A stretch of 64,000 nt of DNA, from contig CM067084.1 of assembly GCA_034008185.1 (NCBI GenBank), positions 38,267,099 to 38,331,098 on the forward strand. The letters run 5' to 3'. Origin of the DNA: Gorsachius magnificus. Taxonomy: Eukaryota; Chordata; Aves; Pelecaniformes; Ardeidae. The notes under the pieces are model-generated. The model did no database searches. It saw only the letters and a list, made by a program, of their open reading frames with translations, and had not been told where the DNA came from. Positions 46,521 to 57,676 of this stretch are shown piece by piece (position 1 is the stretch's first letter; each line of letters starts with the position of its first letter). The position numbers were made by a program, and so were the translations under genes.

Positions 46521-49500
46521 GTAAGGACTGTGATGCTGTGTTGGTTTTTAGTAGCAATCTATATGTATTTTTATAAGGAGAAAAACTGAACTTGAGCTTC
46601 AGTAGTTCTGCTGAGTGCTATGTATGTGTAGCTCTACATTTGGAAGATTTATACTATAAAGAGAATCTACTAGCTAAGTTAGTTTAGGTATTGTTTAAGG
46701 GGGGAAAAAAAAGAGAGTTGGCAGATCACACAGAGCTGGCACACAGCAGCTCCTCTAAAATAAAAGGAATCTAAAATAGGTCAGTAGTAGTACTTTCCCA
46801 TTTGATTAATGGCTTTTGGCTTTTTTCAGACAGAATTTGAAGATATTTCAATAATAGGATTTTTACTTTTTGCTTAATGTGAAATGAATTGGTAATGTGT
46901 ATTTACAGATAAAATAGTGTGATCGTGCGAGGGCACACACAATAGGGAGCATTTTGTGATGCTGCATCTGTAAGCTGTGAGTGTAAACTGTCTTTATTCC
47001 ACTTAATGTTTGGTGGACCTAGTAAGAAACAACACTGATGCTAGTTGGTTTTCTTCAGGATGTGTGTGTAATAGAAAATTTAAAGGTGTTCTTATTAGAT
47101 AGAAAGTATTAATTGGAGAATGCAGTCATTGAAAAAACCCTCTGTACTAATGTCTTTGCTATTTGGAGTAGTGTTCACTTGGCTGGCTGGCCTTCAGTGC
47201 AGCCTGGAAATGCTATTTTGGTCAGTCTGCCTGCTCATTCTTTCTTTGTTCCCTGTTTTTATCTGTCTGCATTCCAGTTGCTGTTAATCCAGATTTCCAC
47301 CAGCATAGCTGGGATGGAGTTTGACCCCATTGCTGTGGAGATTGTGATCTCTAATTTAAAAAAAAAGGGGGGGCATTTGGCAACTATACAGCCTCTTTTC
47401 AATTTTGTTGGGCTCAACCAACTTACTGCAAAGAAATAGGACAAAGTGACTTAAAGCCTTTGTGGCATTCTCTGGCTTAGTGGTTGCTTATCCTGAATTG
47501 CAAAGAAAAGCACTACATGAAAGGCTTTATTGGCTAGGCAAACTTGGTTGCTCTTACACATGCAGTACGTGTTGTGCTTTGGGAGTCTGGAAAATAATAG
47601 TTTGCTTCTTTGCAGTGCAGATCTCTTGGAATTCAGAGTTCTCAAATTTTGTCAGTCATTTGTAATTGGAAGCAAATAAATCAGTATTATGGTAATTCCA
47701 TTACACTTGGTTATTAAAAGTTAAAACAGTTCAAACAAAAAGTTGGCTTTGGTCACAACTTTACTGATCTAAATTGATCAGCCATATTTCTCTTTCCTGC
47801 ATATATAAATATATATGGATATCCCAATAGAGTTACTAGAATCGTATTTTTAAAAAGAGAAAGTATTGTTATACATGTAAGAGAAAATAATGATGAAGCA
47901 GCTAGTCAAAGTAGCATATTAATTGTAAGTGCTGCTTGTCTTTTCTTAGAGCAGTGAAATCCCAGGCAATATTTGGGAAGCATTGTTCTTGGCCTGTAGA
48001 AGCATCAAGTATTTTTTATTTGTTTGGGTTGGTTTTTTTTTCCCCCAGAGCCCTTAAAATGTCAGTAAAAACTGGTGGTTGGAAGCACTCAGCAAAACAG
48101 TAAAGAAAAGGGCAGGTGGCAGTATTACTAACTCAAGTTTGTATGTATGACATCAAGAGAAGAGATCTTAGAATATTTTATTGAGGTACTCTTTGCCAGG
48201 ACAGGAACACAAGAAGGGCAAGTGTCATTGATGTCTTATGTCAGAGTCAGGAAACTGAGATTTGTGGATCTCTGGTCTGATCAATGAAAAACATTATGAT
48301 GTAGCTCATCTAGTCTGTCTGGTGACTATGGCTAGAGGAATTTGATGTGGTAGTAGGGGAAGGAAGTGGTAGTTGCATACTAATTCACCTTTAAAAGGGA
48401 CAAAAAATACCTTCCAAACTGAATCTTCTCAATCTGTATGCCTATTATAGAGAAAGCATGAATTACTGTTGCAGTTCCTCCAATAGCTAGGGCAGGAATT
48501 AAGGAATGTCTTTTGGAATGGCAGTGCTGAGGTTGCATTTGCCAAATACACTCTCTAATGGTGAATACTTTGGTATTTAGTAAAGCTAATGGACGATGTG
48601 TACCAAAAAGTAGCATTTTCCTATTGAGTTACAGTGCAGCTTCCTAAAGCAGCTTATTTCCTAGCTGTATGTAGAGTTTAAAAAAACACTAGTTAACCTT
48701 AAATCAGAGGTATATATACGCAGTTGAAGATTGCTTTTCCTCAGGCTTCCCCGGTGAACTCACTCCCAAGACGTCAGAGAAATTTATGAAGGGTTCAGAT
48801 GGCGTGATTCCCTTTAAAGGCTCTAACCAGCAAACATGTTGCCACAGCTTAACAAGTTTCTGTGCAAGAGCCAAGCCACAGGAACTTAACTGCTAGCCTT
48901 AGGAGGTAGTTAGACTAATAGAAATGAGCCCTGCTCAGCTTTGCTCTGAATTAAGAGCGGGTTAGGCTAAGGTGTATTATCTTGCATTTTGTTTTCAGCT
49001 AAGAACATCCACCCAGACAGTTCCCACGACTCAGCTGACAGTAATTTAATTACAGTCCAAAACCTGTTTCTTTATGCTGCTTAAGGGAATCCTAGTTCAT
49101 GAGTCAAAATGTGTGGCAAACCCCAGCCAGCACTTTCTGTTCTGTGCTAAAACATTTATGATGTTTCTGGCAGGGGAAGTCCCCACATGCACCTGAATGA
49201 ACTGATGCTCTTTAACCAGGTAGAGATGCTGCCAAGCCCCCACAACTTTGCAGCTCTTCTGTAAGCGTGTCAGGGATTCATGCAAAGAAAACAAGCAATG
49301 GATGGATAGAAGTTTGGTAGGATATGATAGTGGGAAGGTGGGGGAGCCCCATTTGTTCACATTCTGGAAAAGACTTGTATGAGCAGGTTAAAGGAAATGT
49401 AGTCTTCAGGTCACTTGGCTTGAGGATATCATTTGCTTTGCAGCAGGAGATGACGTGCCTGTATATAAGGCACAGCAGTTTAGCAGGGAATATGAGTCTT

Positions 49501-49786
49501 CATACTATTAAGGGATAAATATTCTGCTATTCTGTATTTCTGGACTTCAGTGTAGTAGATGGTCAGGTTGGTGTAATGTCATGAACTCCAAACTTTGCTT
49601 CCTGAGCAAACTACATGGTGGTTGTTTATATGTACCTGATGATGGTACATACTTCTGAGCATCTAGAGAAAATATACTGTGTGCGAGTTTGTTGTTTAAA
49701 ATGCATGCTTTACACAAGGACATCACACTAACTGTGCTGAATAACTTAAATTTGTTTGGTTTTTGTTTAAAAAAAAAATTTCACAG
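46521..49786 (+). other. Intron
   Basis: 3.3 kb intron with AT-rich patches (47800..47880) and a T-run near 48030. A 108-codon frame at 47113..47439 has no family resemblance and is not taken as an exon. Confidence 0.6.
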
Positions 49787-50210
49787 AAAGGGCTTCATTT
49801 AGGAGCCTAAACCTTCATGCGGACTCTGTCAAGGGTTTTAACATGGGACGAGCAATCAGTACTGGTAGCCTGGCCAGCAGCACTTTGAACCGACTTGCCG
49901 TTCGACCTCTGTCTGTTCAAGCAGAGGTTCTGAAGAGGCTGTCCTGCTCTGAATTCTCACTCTTCCAGCCACTTTCTGGCTCTTCAAAGGACAAGAACGA
50001 GAAGGCTCCATGGGAGGAAAGACCCAGGGTTATGAGCAAGTCATTTCACGATCTGAGTCAGAGCCACATCTTGGTTTACCCCCCAAGGAAAAATATTATT
50101 ACCGCTTTGGACTCTTCCCCCCAAAAAATAGAAGACGTAATGGGAGGAGTCTTTCAGCAAATGCCAAAATTTGATACTGGATCAGCAGCGGGAGCATTAA
50201 AACTGAGCAA
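49787..50210 (+). CDS. PTPN13: PTPN13 exon, FERM-PDZ1 linker
   Basis: 424 bases, phase 1 in and phase 2 out, acceptor TTTCACAG, donor GTAAGA. The first half is strongly conserved: KGFNMGRAISTGSLASSTLN, then LAVRPLSVQAEVLKRLSCSE. The second half is diverged apart from PRVMSKSFHDLSQS. Ser-rich with basic residues, it is a likely phospho-regulated linker. Its outer phases combine with the next two exons to allow an in-frame skip. Confidence 0.95.
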
Positions 50211-50376
50211 GTAAGAGTCTCTTTGACCGCCCTGCAATATCTTTGTGTACAGTCAATGTACATTTTGCATTAGTTTTCATGTATTATTCACACCATTATT
50301 TTATTACATTGATCCTTCCCTTCCCTCTCCCAACTTCCATCTGTCTGGCTCCCCTTCTCTCCTTCTCCCCTTTAAG

Positions 50377-50474
50377 TTCAAAATCTCATGCAGGTTTAAG
50401 TAGAAGCCCTGAAAGAAAGAAAAATGAATCAGACTCATCATCCATTGAAGATACCGGTCAAGCCTATGTTGTAG
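50377..50474 (+). CDS. PTPN13: PTPN13 exon, linker
   Basis: 98 bases, phase 2 in and phase 1 out, acceptor CTTTAAG, donor GTCAGC. It encodes SKSHAGLSRSPERKKNESDS then SSIEDTGQAYVV, matching the human segment with SPERRKHESDSSSIED. The preceding intron is 166 bases and very pyrimidine-rich. Confidence 0.93.
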
Positions 50475-52320
50475 GTCAGCATGCAAAAAATAATATTACT
50501 CTATTTACTAACCAACCTCTAAAATTGATTTGGGTGAATGCTTTGATATATTTATTAATGGATGGCAATATCTTTATTTGAAAAAGGGAGCAGAGTATCA
50601 CATGTTAAAGTAATCCAGGCCAATTGTCTGTTTTTCCTGAATAATTGTTGCAGTGAATCAAAAAAAATCCTCCTTTGGACAACACCAGTCTGTACACAGG
50701 TGTGCACAGACTGGTGTAAAAGCTGTTCCAGAAAATGTCTTCTGTTTTGTCACTTCAGCGTGCCATTTTGTTGTATGGATCTTTTAATAATTTGCTAGTC
50801 TTCACAGTCTGTTTGTTAAGCTTGAACTTTTTTAGTGTTTTCTGTGGAAAAGGTGCAGGGAGTGATTTTTGGAAGTGGACTCAGTTTGGCATAAGCTGGT
50901 TCTTGGCTAGTACCTCTGAGCAGTAACTGCACGGTTCTTTTTTTGTTTGGTCTCATCTGGATGTAATAAATTAGGTACAGTTTTTCTGCAGTGCATTGGG
51001 TGCATAAAAGCACTCTTGTAATGAGCTAAGCCAGATGTACTTACGCCATTTTCTTGGCAAGTATTGGATTACATACAAATAGTCTTACTAGGCAATAAAA
51101 ATACAAAGTTCACATTAAAAAAAAAAAAGATTCAGAGCAGCTAAATAGACGACTTGGACATTGGGTTATTGCCCATTAATTTTTAATATTTATGTGTCAT
51201 CAGTTTCGGATATAGGAGGTTCCCTGTTATAATAATAGAAACTACAATGACTGAAACACAGCCTTAGCTTGCTTTTGTTGCTTTGCTTTTGCTTAATATT
51301 AAAATATTGGTTAGTTAAAGAACATCAGAAAAAGTGGAAGAAGTTTAAGTTTATGGGGATCAGTATAAACAAACTTGTAAAAACCCCCAAACAAAAAAAG
51401 ACAAGAACAGTGTGTGACATAAAAACACTTACTGCATCTACCCCTGCTGCACTTGAAACCGGGACTGACTTGAGATCCATGCCTTTTTCAGTATCGACAG
51501 CATAAGCTACTGAAGGGGGCATGCAGTTTCTGTAGTGATTGATTGCAGCCATTTATCCTGTGCTTTAGCTTTACAATTAGTGTTATGTGCTTACCCATAA
51601 TCTTCTGGGCAGCAATTCTGGTAAAGGTCTTAGCTACATGTTAGAATGTCCTGTTGAATCACATTGCCTGTGCTGGCAGACACACATTCTTTGCATGATG
51701 AAAAACATTAGCTGAAACTTTAGGCTTCAGAGGTTTGGAAAAGGACAGGACTGCTTTCGCAAGAAGCTTGAATTACTTTACCTCATTTACTTTCATAATT
51801 TAGTATATTTATTATTTTATCCTCTTCAAAGTATGGCCATATTTGCTTGGCATTGATCATTCCAAAGAAAAATATGATTCTATATGCAAACCAGTTTAAA
51901 TAGGAATACTTGGTTCAAATTGATTTTTACTGCAGCAACTTATTTGTTACTGTACATGATCTTAGAAGACTCCTGTTGTGTTGGTTTATGAGGTTAGGCG
52001 TATTAATCCAATCCTGTTAGAAAATTTAGTCTTTGCCTTTAGTTTTTAAAGATCCATTAATTTTATCTGAAGTTAACAGTGGTTGTAACGGCCAAGCCTC
52101 TGTCCTTTCTTTAAATTCTTTGCCTTTGCATGAGCTACCATCTGTCTGAACCTTCAACTACAGCCAAAGTACATGACTAATTTGGATTTGATAAAAAACT
52201 TAAATTTTCTATTTTTTTTTTTAAAAAAAATATGTACAGTGCAAAGTCTGAAATACTTCTTGGTAGCTTTCATATTAAAAAAATTGATAACAATGTCTAA
52301 TATTTCCATTCATGTCACAG
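50475..52320 (+). other. Intron
   Basis: 1.8 kb intron. A-runs near 51118 and 52217 are the only low-complexity features noted. Confidence 0.6.
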
Positions 52321-52377
52321 GCATTAGTATGAGTACTTCAGGAAGTCTTCCATCATCGACCCCGTTAAAAGAGAGCG
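52321..52377 (+). CDS. PTPN13: PTPN13 57-base exon, probably alternative
   Basis: 57 bases, phase 1 in and 1 out, acceptor TGTCACAG, donor GTAAGT. It encodes ISMSTSGSLPSSTPLKES, matching the human MTMHSSG...PLKE region in length and pattern. From memory, human PTPN13 has an isoform lacking 19 residues at this place, which equals this exon. Skipping it keeps the frame, so alternative use is plausible in this bird. Confidence 0.88.
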
Positions 52378-53640
52378 GTAAGTTGATAAATAATATGCCT
52401 ATAGAATTAATTCAGCTAGTTGTGAAACACTTGTCAGGTGCTTCACTGTTCCACCTATCCTGTTTCCTTGCTATTCTTAAATCAAATACCTGTCCCAGTT
52501 AGTTGGATAGGACCTTTTCCTAATTACAACTCATAATATTTCTTTTGGATTGTTTCTTGAGGGAGATTTTGACATTGTGTGTAATATTTTTCAAATATGA
52601 ATAATGCCTGTTTAGTTTGAGACTTGAAGGGTGTTATTACCTAACATACCATGCTCTTCAAAGCTCATTTCCCTTACCTGTGAGGCTACTGGTTCTGTAG
52701 AGCTCATTTTAGTTCTTTTACTCTTTAGGTTTGACTTAGTTTTGTGGGAGGAAAAACTTCTCCGGGTAGTGCAGTCTGTTACACTCTATTGCAACACTGT
52801 TTCCTGCTTGTACCAGTGTGTAGAGCTCAGTAGGTTTCTGCTGTTGTGGAATTGCATGTTCCACGTAGGGCAAAAGTATGCCAGGCACTCCAGACCAAAC
52901 AAGTTGTATCTTCTCTAGGTAGCAAATTCATGAGTTCGGACTTACAGTATGTTGGCCTTTCCTGAAGTTTCAGGAGATTATTACTTTTTTTTTCCAAATC
53001 ATGCTCCTTCTGTCTCTTAAGTGCCTGTGTCTACTTCACCCTGTTGGGAACCCTCAGGAGTCAAATAAATCTATTGTGAGGGTGTTCAAATTTTGGAAGA
53101 GGTAGAATCAGCAGCCTGTGGAGTTGCAAATTAAGAAATAAATTTAAACTTAATAGATTTTAGTAGATGTTTCTAATGTTCGTTGTTTTTTAATGAAGGA
53201 CCACCATTAAGAGAACTAACCTTTTAGTAACTTCATATAATAAGCCTCAGTTTCACTTTTACCGACATGCTTACTTCCTGCCTACTTGAGCAGGACATGT
53301 AAACAGGGATCTAAATACTTTGCTGAACTGACACTAATAAAATTGAAAATTCTAGGGCTCAATTGTGTTGTGATTCCAAGATACTACGCTAGGTGCTTTT
53401 CTTAGGAGGGATAAAAGTATTTGACTGCTAAAGATGGGAGTGAGTTATAAAGGTGGTGGTTGGTTTTTGTTTGGTGGGGGTTTTTTGGACATGGTTTGGA
53501 AGTTGAAAGTTGGATCTGCTAGCTCAGAACAGCTTTTCAGATTTTTAGGAAAGTAATCTTTTTTAATGGAATGGAACTTCAAGGCAAACCTGAAGGGAAG
53601 CATTCAGGTAGCGTCTGATCATGAAATGTTGGCTTTTCAG
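52378..53640 (+). other. Intron
   Basis: 1.3 kb intron with acceptor GGCTTTTCAG. Nothing recognised beyond short T and G runs near 53460..53490. Confidence 0.65.
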
Positions 53641-53733
53641 TTGACTCTCTGCAAACAACAGAGAACAGAGTTGCCTCACCAGAGAGAGAGATCACTTTGG
53701 TGAACTTGAAAAAGGATGAAAAATTTGGCTTAG
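53641..53733 (+). CDS. PTPN13: PTPN13 exon, start of PDZ1
   Basis: 93 bases, phase 1 to 1, donor GTAAGT. A variable start (DSLQTTENRVA) leads to SPEREITLVNLKKDEKFGL, the first strand of PDZ1 and the beginning of the carboxylate-binding loop. The GLGF motif is split: FGL here and GF from the next exon. Confidence 0.94.
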
Positions 53734-54744
53734 GTAAGTGGCTTTAAAATTGTTGTTGTCATGTGTGTCCCTAGAAGCCAAAACCAAAGTTTTCTGGTTG
53801 GTGTTTAAGTATCTATTGCAGGACTCAGGAAAGCAGTGCAAACAGTAGCTGAATTTCAAAGGCATTTAAGATGCTGAAGCCTGGACTTACTTGATAGTGC
53901 CTGGTACTGATTTGTTGAGTACTGTTAAGCAAGTCTGTTTCTTGGGTTTTTCCGCATTGTAAGTGTTGGATAATATTTATATTGCGAACTGGTCATCCTA
54001 AAAGTTGGCCTTTAAAGTTCATCTCTGCATTCAGGTACAAGATTTTTGTGTATGTGGATACCTCGCAGCTGTGGCAGCTTGAAAGCTTTAAACAACAACA
54101 AAAGAAGATATTATAAACCCATTATGAGTTAATTGTGGAGTGTTTTTTTCTTACTCTTATAATATCATCAGATGGAACACTAATTTGAGGCTTAAGGAGC
54201 CTGGAAGACAAGATATTTGCATTCCATTTCTTCTTCTACCACTAAGTTTTTTTTCATAAACCCACATAATTTTTCTCTGTATGAGTAATGAATAATTTGG
54301 TGTCAGTACTGTGCTTTAGGGAGGCTCTCTAGAGTGTCCTTAAGGATGTTATTCTGTCTGTTGTTCAAAATTGGACTGTTGGGTAAATTTGAAGAGGGGA
54401 AAAAGCCTATAAGACAATAATATTTAGTGTCTACCCTGCACAGTAACTTAAGAGTTGACCAAAAAGGAAAGAAATTCATATGAAATGCACTATTTCTTCA
54501 CTTTCTTCCCCACTGTGGTACTTTGCTGATTTAGCTAGAACAGCAAAACAGAGAATGCAATAAAGCTTAATCAAAAAAGCTTTACCATTTACTTTCATGT
54601 AGACTTCTTTGAGATGTATAGGGTTTTTTACTTTACATTTATTACAATGACTAAGTTTTTGTCTGTTCTAAAATACAGGCTTGTATTATGTTAAGTTACA
54701 CTGTGATCACTGACATTTTTGTCTACTTGGGCCTTTTTTAATAG
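53734..54744 (+). other. Intron
   Basis: 1.0 kb intron with acceptor TTTAATAG. Nothing recognised. Confidence 0.65.
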
Positions 54745-54852
54745 GTTTTCAAATAGTTGGTGGAGAGAAGACAGGGAAACTTGATCTGGGAATTTTTATT
54801 CATTCAGTTATTCCTGGAGGGCCAGCTGATTTGGAAGGATCTCTAAAACCAG
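54745..54852 (+). CDS. PTPN13: PTPN13 exon, PDZ1 core
   Basis: 108 bases, phase 1 to 1. It encodes FQIVGGEKTGKLDLGIFIHS and VIPGGPADLEGSLKP, strands 2-3 and the helix A turn of PDZ1. The donor is GTGAAT, a moderate site. PDZ1 binds short C-terminal peptides of partner proteins. Confidence 0.95.
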
Positions 54853-55563
54853 GTGAATAGTATAAAAGAGGAGGTATACATGAAAAAAAAGGCTGAACAC
54901 GTATGTAGTACCATTTCCATCTATGGCTGCAGGTGTCAGTCCATTACAAAAGCTGACCTTCAGTTACCTTGTGGATAATTTCTGAAAACTGGTGATACTT
55001 CTTTGTTTAACTATACGAAAACAAAAATAACTTGAATCAAGGCAAAAGATAAACCTTGAGGTAGTTACATATCAAGATAAGGGCTTTATTTGCTATTGTC
55101 TCTCTGTGCCTTGTAATTTCAGCTTTTTTAAAATGCCAAATCCAAAATTTGATTTTGGCAAAAGTGAATGTAACCATATGGCTACGGGGGGGGTGCAAAA
55201 AAAAAAGATAATTTATTTTATTTTAATTTTTGCCTGTGCCTTGAACTGAACTGCATATTGCTTATTTCACTTTTTGGTTTTTGCTTTTGCATCTGTTTTT
55301 CTTACAGCAGAAGAGAAGGTAAAAATCATAATATGGAAAGGTTTGGCAGGTTTAAAAAGAGGAAATATTCATAACCAATTTTTGTGGTTTGTTTTGGTTG
55401 TGTTTTTTTTCTTTTTATAGTTAGGTTTCCCTGTTCTAGCATCACTTGAATTTTAGTGATTTTTAATCCATATATTGTCTAGAGATTTTCAGACCTGTAC
55501 TCTACATTCTCACTGTTGGATATAAATGTGTTAGATTGTATCTGAACAAACCCTTTTGTGCAG
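54853..55563 (+). other. Intron
   Basis: 710-base intron with a G-run and A-run at 55185..55206. Nothing coding. Confidence 0.65.
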
Positions 55564-55695
55564 GACACCGACTAATATCCGTAAATAGCACAAGTTTAGA
55601 AGGCGTCAGCCACCATGCAGCATTAGAAATTTTGGAGAATGCCCCTGAAGACGTGACACTTGTTATCTCTCAGCCCAAGGACAAGCTATCCAAAG
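55564..55695 (+). CDS. PTPN13: PTPN13 exon, end of PDZ1
   Basis: 132 bases, phase 1 to 1, acceptor TTGTGCAG, donor GTATGG. It encodes HRLISVNSTSLEGVSHHAAL then EILENAPEDVTLVISQPKD. The helix B region with HHAA and the last strand are intact. The usual GD before the xLxxVN motif reads GH here (codon CAC at 55566..55568), a one-base change from Asp. Confidence 0.95.
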
Positions 55696-56082
55696 GTATG
55701 GGGAGAAATACTTCCTATTATTAAAGAGTTGTTCTTTGAGTTTGAGCACTCTGCCTTCTCCGATACCTTTTGTAAAGTACTTTCTGCATTTCTTCAAAAT
55801 TACTAATCTGATCAACTGAGATAGTTGTAAAACATCACCCTAACTGCAGTCACTTCTGTAAGCAGGCCCAGCTAGTATATGTGTGAAATTGTGTTCTGAG
55901 ACTGAATGAAGTGTGTTATGATAACCTTTGGTGTGGACACACCGGTTGCATCATAAACGGAAAGTGTTCTGCATAATATGAATGGGTAACACTTGATGTG
56001 GTTGTAAGCTGAGAAATTTGTGTCAAACTGCAGATAAGATGTTACCAGCTACTGATGACTTGTCTCGTCTCGTGGTTTTCAG
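55696..56082 (+). other. Intron
   Basis: 387-base intron with acceptor GTGGTTTTCAG. Nothing else is seen. Confidence 0.7.
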
Positions 56083-56549
56083 CATCGTTTAGTGCTGCAC
56101 ATATCGCTAATGGAACCAGGGGTTATTTAAGGAGGCCATCATCGGTGCAGGACAATGAGGCAGAGTCCTCTTCAGAAAAACACAGCCGGTCCTGTGGTCA
56201 CCAGCGGCCTGTTTCAGGGAGTTTGTCTGGTTTGTCAGGAGGCAAGCGGGATGGAAGTGTGAGCTCCCAGGATTCCAGAACCGAGAGCGCCAGCCTGTCT
56301 CAAAGCCAGACAGCCAGCTTCTTCAGCAAACGTGCAAGTGGTAGAGCCCAGCAGGAACCTCAGCACTACAGTGATTCCCAGTCTGGACTTTATAAAATGA
56401 ATGAGAAAAGAAGATCCTTGTCTGACAGTACTAGAGCAAAAAATAAAAGGCCTGGGGTAGTGGAGTCTGTGGAATATTCTGACCGAGGGGATTCTGACAT
56501 GGATGAAGCGACTTATTCCAGCAGTCAGGAGCAACGGCCAGCTAAAAAG
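56083..56549 (+). CDS. PTPN13: PTPN13 exon, PDZ1-PDZ2 linker, likely GC donor
   Basis: 467 bases, phase 1 in and phase 0 out. Most of it is diverged and Ser-rich, but two blocks match mammals: SSQDSRTESASLSQSQ and EYSDRGDSDMDEATYSSSQ. The frame then reads EQRPAKK, and the following bases are GCATAG. No GT donor gives the correct phase for the next exon, whereas cutting before GC joins Lys to Glu exactly where mammals have Gln-Glu. The donor is therefore inferred to be GC. Without splicing, the frame would end one codon later at TAG. Confidence 0.85.
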
Positions 56550-57532
56550 GCATAGTGTATTTCATATGAATATTTCCCATCAGTATAATAGTGGTAGTGA
56601 AATGGCTGACTGTGGGTGTGAATAAGGTGAAAGGATGTGGGGGAAGGACGGCCTAGCCTGCAGCTTGTCATTCTAATGGCAAATGCTAATAGCTAATTTC
56701 TAATAGTTTGCTGATTTTGCTCAAAATAAGTTGAGAAAATCACTCCTGTAACTTGAAACAAATTCCCAGCTTTCCAGTGTAGTGAGGTGGGCATGTCTTA
56801 CTAGAGGCAGATTGTGCTTTAGGATAAATGTATAGTGCACTTGTTGATTCTGTAGAAAACATCCTTTCAATTCTGTATGTTTGTCCAATACGATCATAGT
56901 CTAGTGACCACCCCTTGAGATAAGTTTATTCACCTGGCAGGTAAATTAAGTATTTCTTAGATTAAAGTAGTAGTGATGCATCTGGAATGGGTAGCAGCAG
57001 AACTCATTGTCTTTTGCGATTGATCATGATCCGCGGAAAACTGCTCTTGTGTAGTGAAGTTCAGCAGTGAGCCATGCTCTGAACAGAGGCAGCTTGCTGC
57101 TTCACCCTTCTGAAAGTACACAACAACAAGTACTACAAATTAATTCCTAACTTGCAGTGATTCCTCTTTTCAGCTGATGGGGGGGTTATTCAATCAAGTT
57201 GTGGCAGCTTCTGCAAATGAATCAAACAGACCCTAGGCTGCTGTAATACTGAAGTATTACAGTGTCTGTGTTCTGTGACCAACTCGCTTTGACAGTAAAG
57301 ACTAAGGTGCTGAAGGCCAAGCATATTTCTGCCCGTTCAATGGCAGCCATGGAAGAGTTAAAGCAATGAGCCTTATGAGTTACTAATTGGTACTTTGCCA
57401 TGTGGACTCATTTTGGCTGCATCTGACTCAAAAACAGACCCTTTAGAGTCTTAACTGTAAACTTCTGTTCTAATGGCAAATCATTCTCTGTGTTTTGTTT
57501 GTTTCTTTTTCTTTTTTTTTTTTTAAATAAAG
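56550..57532 (+). other. Intron, GC-AG type
   Basis: 983-base intron beginning GCATAG and ending in a long T-tract then AAATAAAG. An AATAAA lies at 57526..57531, overlapping the acceptor, and an in-frame TAG is at 56553..56555. No repeats recognised. Confidence 0.55.
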
Positions 57533-57661
57533 GAATCTTCCTCAGCAAATACAGCAAACAAAATGAATTCTAAAAAGGTTACTGCAACAGTTCTTAAACC
57601 TGGAGATATCTTTGAGGTTGAACTAGCCAAAAAAGATAACGGCTTGGGAATAAGTGTCACG
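57533..57661 (+). CDS. PTPN13: PTPN13 exon, start of PDZ2 (short form)
   Basis: 129 bases, phase 0 to 0 when the first donor (GTACTG at 57662) is used. After ESSSANTANKMNSKK it encodes KPGDIFEVELAKKDNGLGIS, the first two strands of PDZ2 with the GLGI loop. PDZ2 is the best-studied PTPN13 PDZ, reported to bind tails such as those of APC, RIL and the human Fas receptor. A second donor 15 bases on gives the long form. Confidence 0.94.
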
Positions 57662-57676
57662 GTACTGTTTGACAAG
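57662..57676 (+). CDS. PTPN13: Alternative 15-base extension of the PDZ2 exon (VLFDK)
   Basis: Between the first donor at 57662 and a second donor GTTTTT at 57677, five codons read VLFDK in frame. This is exactly the five-residue insertion known in the mammalian PDZ2 splice variant. It sits between strands 2 and 3 and is reported to weaken ligand binding. Both donors are visible; usage is inferred. Confidence 0.85.

Noticed and set aside
47113..47439. 108-codon frame between FERM and the linker exon
   Set aside because: The flanking exons already join in phase with no missing residues; sequence looks random.
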